From: Streptomyces sp. A1277 | GTDB lineage: Bacteria > Actinomycetota > Actinomycetes > Streptomycetales > Streptomycetaceae | NCBI RefSeq assembly: GCF_004795015.1 | Contig: NZ_SSBI01000023.1 | Span: 46,753 to 110,752, forward strand | Reading direction: 5' to 3' | DNA: 64,000 nucleotides | Part shown: positions 59,344 to 64,000 of the stretch, one piece after another | Numbering within the stretch: the first letter of the stretch is position 1 | How the letters are laid out: the number at the start of each line of letters is the position of its first letter | The notes under the pieces: model-generated | Told to the model about the DNA's origin: nothing | The model's database searches: none | The model's input: the letters and a program-made list of their open reading frames with translations, nothing else | Translations under genes and position numbers: made by a program

Positions 59344-59499
59344 ATGCAGGCTGTCGTCTTGCAGAGGCCGGGCGGTACCGCCCGGCGCGACCTGCCCGGT
59401 CCGGGCACCGGGGACGCGGGTGATGCGATCGCGCGGGCCGATGCCGTCACCCCGTTGGGCACGGGCCCGCACAATCCCGGCCCTCCGGTCGTCGCGTGA
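59344..59499 (+). pseudogene. remnant of a zinc-dependent alcohol dehydrogenase N terminus
   Basis: This 51-codon frame, MQAVVLQRPGGTARRDLPGPGTGDAGDAIARADAVT, resembles the first 45 residues of threonine-dehydrogenase-like zinc alcohol dehydrogenases (pattern VxxxGPGxxxxxDVPDPxxxxxxDAIVRVDAVTICGTDLH). It then ends early as PLGTGPHNPGPPVVA. The metal-ligand Cys has gone (LGTGPH in place of CGTDLH). Its stop overlaps the GTG start of the HAD gene by four bases, so translation through it might still help HAD expression. Confidence 0.45.
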
Positions 59500-60272
59500 A
59501 CGGGGGCCGTGACCGGTGCGGGCCGCCGCGCGCAGTCGTCCTCGACACCGACGGGGTGCTCCTCGACTCGGCCGTCGTCCACGCAGCCGCATGGAAGACC
59601 GCGTTCGACGCCTGCCTTGCCGAGCGGGCGGACGACGAGACGGGGGCCGGGGCCCCCTTTGACTCGGACGCCGAGTACCGCCGCTTCGTGGACGGCAAAT
59701 CGCGCTACGACGGAGCCGAGGCGTTCCTGACCTCCCGGGGCATCCACCTTCCGGCCGGGCGCCCCGACGACCCGCCCGGCTGCGGCACTGTCCGGGCCGT
59801 CGCCGCCCGCAAGGAAGCGGCGTTCCGGGAGGCCCTGGCCGCCGGCGCCGTCGTCGCGTTCCCGGACGCCGAAGAGGCGCTGGAGGTCCTGCGTGCGCGC
59901 GACGTCCCGTGCGTCGCCGTCTCGGCGTCCCGGCACGCCCGGACGCTGCTCGCCAAGACCGGGCTCGACCGGTTCCTCGCGGCGGTCGTGGACGGTGAGG
60001 ACACCGCCCGGCTCTCGCTCCCCGGAAAGCCGGACCCGGCGCTCTTCCTGCACGCGGCGGACCGCCTCGGCACCGCCCCAGGCGACACCGCCGTGGTGGA
60101 GGACGCGCTCGCCGGCGTACAGGCCGGGCGGCGCGGAGGCTTCGGATGCGTCGTCGGTGTGGACCGGAGCCCGGACGGGACCGGTTCGGCCGCGCTGCGG
60201 CAGGAGGGCGCCGACCTGGTGGTCCCCGATCTCATGACGCTGGTACGAGACGTAGGGGGCGAGGTGCGATGA
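59496..60272 (+). CDS. HAD-family beta-phosphoglucomutase-like phosphatase/mutase
   Basis: This 258-residue HAD protein has the nucleophile loop VVLDTDGVLLDS, a helical cap (AAWKTAFDACLAERADD, RRFVDGKSRYDGAEAFLTSRGI), AVSASRHARTLL (motif II Ser), LPGKPDPALFLHAADRL (motif III Lys) and AVVEDALAGVQAGRRGGF (motif IV). It matches beta-phosphoglucomutase, which turns beta-glucose 1-phosphate into glucose 6-phosphate. The start is GTG 59496. The four-base overlap (ATGA) with the GH65 gene strongly supports a joint pathway: GH65 phosphorolysis makes beta-glucose 1-phosphate and this enzyme passes it to glycolysis. Confidence 0.9.
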   Translation: MNGGRDRCGPPRAVVLDTDGVLLDSAVVHAAAWKTAFDACLAERADDETGAGAPFDSDAEYRRFVDGKSRYDGAEAFLTSRGIHLPAGRPDDPPGCGTVRAVAARKEAAFREALAAGAVVAFPDAEEALEVLRARDVPCVAVSASRHARTLLAKTGLDRFLAAVVDGEDTARLSLPGKPDPALFLHAADRLGTAPGDTAVVEDALAGVQAGRRGGFGCVVGVDRSPDGTGSAALRQEGADLVVPDLMTLVRDVGGEVR

Positions 60273-62659
60273 CCACCGGATGGACGTGGGGTTACGGGCG
60301 GTACGAGCCGGAGCGCGAGCGGCTCGTCGAATCGCTCTGCACGCTCGGCAACGGCAGGTTCGCCACCCGGGGCTCGGCCCCCGAGTGCCCCGCCGGTCCC
60401 GTCCACTACCCGGGCACCTACCTGGCCGGGTGCTACGACCGGCGCACCTCGTCCGTCGCCGGCCGGAGCGTCGAGAACGAGGACATGGTCAACCTGCCCA
60501 ACTGGACGCTCCTGCGCTACCGCTGCCTGCCGGACGACGGGCCGCCCGGCGACTGGCTGACGCCCGGCTCCCCGGACCTGCGGCACTACGAGGTACGGCT
60601 CGACCTGCGCGCCGGGACGCTCACCCGGCACCTGTTCTTCCGGGACGCGCACGGACGCGGCCTGCGCGTCGGCCACACGCGGATCGTGCACATGAGCGAC
60701 CCGCACCTCGCGGCCCAGCGCAGCACGTTCCGCGCCTACGGATGGAGCGGCGCCGTCGAGGTGGAGTCCGTCCTCGACGGCGAGGTCGGCAACGCCGGAG
60801 TGGAGCGGTACCGGGAGCTGGAGGGGCACCATCTCACGGACTTCACGAGCGGATACGAGCCCGGCGGCACCGCCTGGCTCTCCTGCCGCACTTATGACCC
60901 CGGCGTCCGTCTCGGCCTGGCCGTCCGTACCGTCACCACCCCCGAGGTGCCCGCCGGAGAGACCGCCACCCCGACCCGCACCGTCCAGACCTACCGCCTC
61001 CCCGTCGTCCCCCGCCGCTCGGTGAGCGTGGTGAAGACCCTGGCCCTGCACACCTCGATGGACCGGCCCGACGGCGACCCGCGCGCGGAGGCATGCGACG
61101 CGCTCACCCGGACACCGGACTTCCCCCGGCTGCTGGCCACGCACGAGGCGTCCTGGCGGCGTCTGTGGGAACAGGGCGAACTGGACGTCCCCGGCGAGGA
61201 GGGGCGCATCCTGCGCCTGCACCTGTTCCACCTCCTGCAGACGCTCTCGCCGCACACCGCGGAGCTGGACGTCGGCGTCCCGGCCCGGGGGCTGCACGGC
61301 GAGGCGTACCGGGGGCACATCTTCTGGGACGAGCTGTTCGTCCTGCCCCACTTGAACCTGCACTTCCCCGAAGTGGCGCGGGCCCTGCTCATGTACCGCC
61401 ACCGCCGCCTCCCGGCCGCACGCGCGGCGGCCCGCGACGCCGGGCGCCAAGGGGCCATGTACCCGTGGCAGAGCGCGAGTTCGGGCCGGGAGGAGACACA
61501 GGAACTGCACCTCAACCCCCGCTCGGGGCGCTGGCTTCCGGACCATTCACGGCTCCAGCACCACGTCGGATCGGCCGTCGCCTTCAACGTGTGGCGGTAC
61601 GCGCAGACCACCGGGGACCGCGGATTCCTGCACGCGGAGGGGGCCGAAATCCTTCTGGAGGTCGCCCGTTTCTGGGCCGGGGCCGCAGCTTTCGACCCGG
61701 GGCTGCGGCGCTACCGGATTCGCGGGGTCGTCGGCCCCGACGAGTACCACGACGGCTATCCCGGCGCCGCGGAGCCGGGCATCGACGACAACGCGTACAC
61801 GAATGCGACCGCCGCCTGGGTCCTCGCCCGAGGTCTCGACCTCCTGGACGACCTGCCCACCGCACGCAGGGCGGAACTGCGCGAGGACCTGTCGCTCGAC
61901 GACGACGAGATCGCCCGCTGGGACGATGTCTCCCGCCGCCTCCACATCCCGTACCACCAGGGCGTGATCAGCCAGTTCGACGGCTGGGGCGACCTGGCGG
62001 AACTCGACTGGGAGGGGTACCGGGCGCGCTACGGCGACATCCGCCGGCTCGACCGGATCCTGGAGGCGGAAGGCGACACCGTCAACCGCTACCAGGCATC
62101 CAAACAGGCCGACACGCTCATGCTCGGCTACCTCTTCCGGCCCAGGGAACTGCGCGCGCTGTTCGCCCGGCTCGGCTGCCCCCTGGACGACGAGACATGG
62201 CGCGCCACCGTCGCCTACCACCTGCGCCGCACCAGCCACGGATCGACGCTCAGCAGTCTCGTCCACGGCTGGGTGACCGCCCGGGGAAAGGGCGCCGACG
62301 CCTGGCGCTACTGCGAGGAGGCGCTGCTCGGCGACGTGTCCGACCTCCAGGGCGGAACGACCGGCGAGGGCATCCACCTCGGGGCGATGGCGGGCACGGT
62401 CGACCTGGTGGAGCGCGGGATCACCGGCCTGGAGGCCGTGCCGGAGGGCCTGCGCGTGGAGCCGGTGGCCCTGGCGCAGATCCCCCGGTTCTCCTTCACC
62501 GTCTGCTTCCGCGAACACCGGGGAGTCCGGGTCCGCATGCTCCCGGGGCGCCTGGCCATCCGCGTACCGGCCTCACACGGTGGCCCGCTCCCCGTCGTCC
62601 TGCCCGACGGGCGCCGGTTCGGTGTCCGGCCGGGGGAGGAGCGCTGGTTCCGGCTCTGA
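60269..62659 (+). CDS. glycoside hydrolase family 65 disaccharide phosphorylase
   Basis: This 796-residue GH65 enzyme has an N-terminal beta-sandwich (ESLCTLGNGRFATRGSAPE), the (alpha/alpha)6 catalytic domain with YRGHIFWDELFVLPHL, GAMYPWQSASSGREETQ, LHLNPRSGRW, VVGPDEYHDGYPG (Glu is the general acid), DNAYTNATAAWVL, KQADTLMLGYL and RTSHGSTLSSLVHGWV (phosphate site). A C-terminal beta-domain completes it. Members phosphorylyse trehalose, maltose, kojibiose, nigerose and related alpha-glucosides; the disaccharide cannot be read from sequence. No signal peptide is present, so it works in the cytoplasm. It is translationally coupled to the HAD gene. Confidence 0.92.
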   Translation: MTTGWTWGYGRYEPERERLVESLCTLGNGRFATRGSAPECPAGPVHYPGTYLAGCYDRRTSSVAGRSVENEDMVNLPNWTLLRYRCLPDDGPPGDWLTPGSPDLRHYEVRLDLRAGTLTRHLFFRDAHGRGLRVGHTRIVHMSDPHLAAQRSTFRAYGWSGAVEVESVLDGEVGNAGVERYRELEGHHLTDFTSGYEPGGTAWLSCRTYDPGVRLGLAVRTVTTPEVPAGETATPTRTVQTYRLPVVPRRSVSVVKTLALHTSMDRPDGDPRAEACDALTRTPDFPRLLATHEASWRRLWEQGELDVPGEEGRILRLHLFHLLQTLSPHTAELDVGVPARGLHGEAYRGHIFWDELFVLPHLNLHFPEVARALLMYRHRRLPAARAAARDAGRQGAMYPWQSASSGREETQELHLNPRSGRWLPDHSRLQHHVGSAVAFNVWRYAQTTGDRGFLHAEGAEILLEVARFWAGAAAFDPGLRRYRIRGVVGPDEYHDGYPGAAEPGIDDNAYTNATAAWVLARGLDLLDDLPTARRAELREDLSLDDDEIARWDDVSRRLHIPYHQGVISQFDGWGDLAELDWEGYRARYGDIRRLDRILEAEGDTVNRYQASKQADTLMLGYLFRPRELRALFARLGCPLDDETWRATVAYHLRRTSHGSTLSSLVHGWVTARGKGADAWRYCEEALLGDVSDLQGGTTGEGIHLGAMAGTVDLVERGITGLEAVPEGLRVEPVALAQIPRFSFTVCFREHRGVRVRMLPGRLAIRVPASHGGPLPVVLPDGRRFGVRPGEERWFRL

Positions 62660-62741
62660 GCTGCGCCCCCGGGGCTGAACGGGGTGGTTCGGGACCGTGT
62701 CCGGGGCGGGCGGGCCGGCGGTGCAACGTTCAAGAGAATGC

Positions 62742-62757
62742 AATGGTCTAGGCCAAC
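62742..62757. promoter_or_regulatory. DasR-responsive element (dre-like) upstream of the chitinase gene
   Basis: AATGGTCTAGGCCAAC matches the DasR consensus (ACTGGTCTAGACCACT) at 12 of 16 positions, including the central TGGTCTAG. It lies 64 bases before the chitinase ATG. TTGACG follows at 62760-62765 as a possible -35. DasR represses chitin and N-acetylglucosamine genes in Streptomyces until amino-sugar phosphates accumulate. Confidence 0.8.
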
Positions 62758-62820
62758 GCATTGACGTGAATGCGACACCCTTCGATTCTTGGCGGCACCT
62801 TCTCCCCGACAGGAGTCTCC

Positions 62821-64000
62821 ATGAAGCGTTTTCGCGCTCTGCTCTGCGGTGCGGCCACCGCCGCCCTGGCCACCGCGGGACTCGCGGCGTTCGCCGCGCA
62901 GCAGGCTTCTGGCGCGCCCGCCGCAGCCACCGCGCTCAGCAACCGGTGGTACGCCGCAGCGCCCTATCTGATGCCGCACGACAACAACCCGCCGGACGCG
63001 GGCGCCATCATGGACGCCACCGGCCTGAAGGCGTTCCAGCTCGCCTTCATCCTCGCGCCCAACGGGGGAGGGTGCAGCCCGACCTGGGACGGTACGTCGC
63101 CGGTCTCGTCGGACACCGCGGTCGGCTCCGTCATCAGCGCGATCCGCGCCAAGGGCGGCGACGTGTCGGTCTCCATCGGCGGGTACGGGGGCACCAAGCT
63201 GGGCCAGACCTGCTCCGACGCCGCCTCCACCGCGGCCGCCTACCAGCAGGTCATCACCAAGTACCAGCTCAAGGCCATCGACTTCGACCTGGAGGAGCCG
63301 GAGTACGAGAACACCGCCGCCATCGCCCGCGAGATCGGCGCGGCCAAGATCCTCCAGCAGAACAACCCGGGCCTCTACGTCTCGGTCACCACGGCCGGAA
63401 CCGCAGACGGCACCGGCTGGTTCGGCAAGCAGATGCTCAACGAGGCCAAGGCACAGGGCTTCACGCCGAACAACTTCTCCATCATGCCCTTCGACGGCGG
63501 GTTCAACGGGGCGGCCGCCCAGACGAGCGCCCTGACGAACTTCAACACCGTCCTGCAGTCCACCTTCGGCTGGGACGCGGCGACCGCGTACGCGCACGAA
63601 GGCTTCTCCGGCATGAACGGCCGCAGCGACACCGGCGAGTACTTCACCCAGGCCGACTTCCAGACCGTGCTGGACTTCGCCACCAGCCACCACATGGACC
63701 GCTTCACCTTCTGGTCGCTCAACCGCGACCGCCAGTGCACCCCGCCGGACAACAACGGCAAGACCTCCGGCACGTGCAGCAGCGTGGCCCAGTCGGACTG
63801 GGACTTCGCGAAGTACTCGGTGAGGTTCGCCGGCGTCACCCCGCCGACCACCACCCCGCCGACCACCCCGCCCCCCACCGGCGGCAGCTGCGCCACGGGG
63901 GCGTGGAACAGCGGCGCCGTCTACACCGGCGGCGACACCGTCTCGTACGGCGGCCACACCTGGAAGGCCAAGTGGTGGACTCAGAACGAGACGCCCGGCA
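62821..64000 (+). CDS. secreted GH18 chitinase with C-terminal chitin-binding domain (partial)
   Basis: ATG 62821, with AGGAG six bases upstream, opens a frame that runs off the window end (393 codons seen). A signal peptide (about 1-36) leads to a GH18 barrel with VSVSIGGYGG and AIDFDLEEPE, the DxDxE active-site motif with Glu158 as acid. FSIMPFDGGF and DRFTFWSLNRDRQC follow. A Thr/Pro linker precedes a CBM5/12 chitin-binding domain (ATGAWNSGAVYTGGDTVSYGGHTWKAKWWTQNETPG). The single-barrel form without a large insertion resembles ChiC/ChiD-type endo- or exochitinases of Streptomyces. The start of the CBM is complete; its last residues lie outside. Confidence 0.93.
   Translation, partial: MKRFRALLCGAATAALATAGLAAFAAQQASGAPAAATALSNRWYAAAPYLMPHDNNPPDAGAIMDATGLKAFQLAFILAPNGGGCSPTWDGTSPVSSDTAVGSVISAIRAKGGDVSVSIGGYGGTKLGQTCSDAASTAAAYQQVITKYQLKAIDFDLEEPEYENTAAIAREIGAAKILQQNNPGLYVSVTTAGTADGTGWFGKQMLNEAKAQGFTPNNFSIMPFDGGFNGAAAQTSALTNFNTVLQSTFGWDAATAYAHEGFSGMNGRSDTGEYFTQADFQTVLDFATSHHMDRFTFWSLNRDRQCTPPDNNGKTSGTCSSVAQSDWDFAKYSVRFAGVTPPTTTPPTTPPPTGGSCATGAWNSGAVYTGGDTVSYGGHTWKAKWWTQNETPG

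Noticed and set aside
1..64000. tRNA or rRNA genes, CRISPR arrays, insertion sequences, attachment sites and phage genes
   Set aside because: Looked for by eye through repeats, transposase or integrase motifs and RNA-like blocks; none was seen, although a tRNA scan program was not available.

Overview
The window is high-GC actinobacterial chromosome and almost certainly Streptomyces. Evidence: codons end in G or C almost throughout; the biotin genes diverge as bioF/bioB; XRE-DUF5753 and DUF397 genes sit beside RsbW-like ATPases; MurT/GatD is encoded; a cyclic di-AMP riboswitch lies ahead of an NlpC/P60 hydrolase; and the operators match the Streptomyces sugar regulators CebR and DasR. No rRNA, tRNA, CRISPR array, insertion sequence, integrase or prophage was seen, so this reads as ordinary chromosome rather than an island.

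Layout. 1-6.3 kb: biotin genes (start of bioB, bioF), an XRE/DUF397/anti-sigma-type ATPase group, a riboswitch-controlled NlpC/P60 cell-wall hydrolase, a ClpP homologue that has lost two catalytic residues, a Phd/YefM antitoxin with its own palindrome, and PlsC. 6.4-8 kb: one protein carrying ECF-like sigma domains, an anti-sigma-like zinc motif, a membrane segment and an external CAP domain. 8.1-15 kb: GH10 xylanase, GH48 and GH6 cellobiohydrolases in a row on the minus strand, each ending in CBM3, with a CebR box ahead of the first gene and a strong terminator after the last. 15-15.9 kb holds no recognisable gene. 15.9-24 kb: small membrane protein and CtaG, phosphofructokinase, MurT/GatD, a free-standing alanyl-tRNA synthetase catalytic fragment, PL9 pectate lyase, peptide deformylase. 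24-32.5 kb: TetR/acyl-CoA dehydrogenase pair, glutathione peroxidase, GNAT, small proteins, thioesterase II, Ski2-like helicase. 32.5-45.3 kb: membrane hydrolase, heterodimeric ABC exporter, L,D-transpeptidase lipoprotein, MarR/ABC exporter pair, MltG-like protein, flavin monooxygenase, YjbQ, FKBP, alpha/beta hydrolase. 45.5-52.6 kb: second RsbW-like ATPase, tiny hydrophobic protein, long perfect hairpin, DrrC-like UvrA paralogue, TetR plus a shattered NmrA-like gene, Mca-like amidase. 52.6-59 kb: SPFH/zinc-ribbon pair, CebR-controlled CBM2 protein, LemA/DUF2207 pair. 59.3-64 kb: HAD phosphatase plus GH65 phosphorylase, then a GH18 chitinase behind a DasR-type site, cut by the window end.

The main physiological theme is secreted breakdown of plant and fungal polymers (cellulose, xylan, pectin, chitin) under CebR-, DasR- and LacI-type control. 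The second theme is envelope biology (lipid II amidation, L,D-transpeptidase, NlpC/P60, MltG-like, exporters). The oddities most worth follow-up are the sigma/zinc-motif/CAP fusion, the apparently non-catalytic ClpP, the truncated AlaRS, and the exporter whose two halves have complementary dead motifs. Several small genes are broken by frameshifts; whether these are true decay or assembly errors cannot be told from one sequence.
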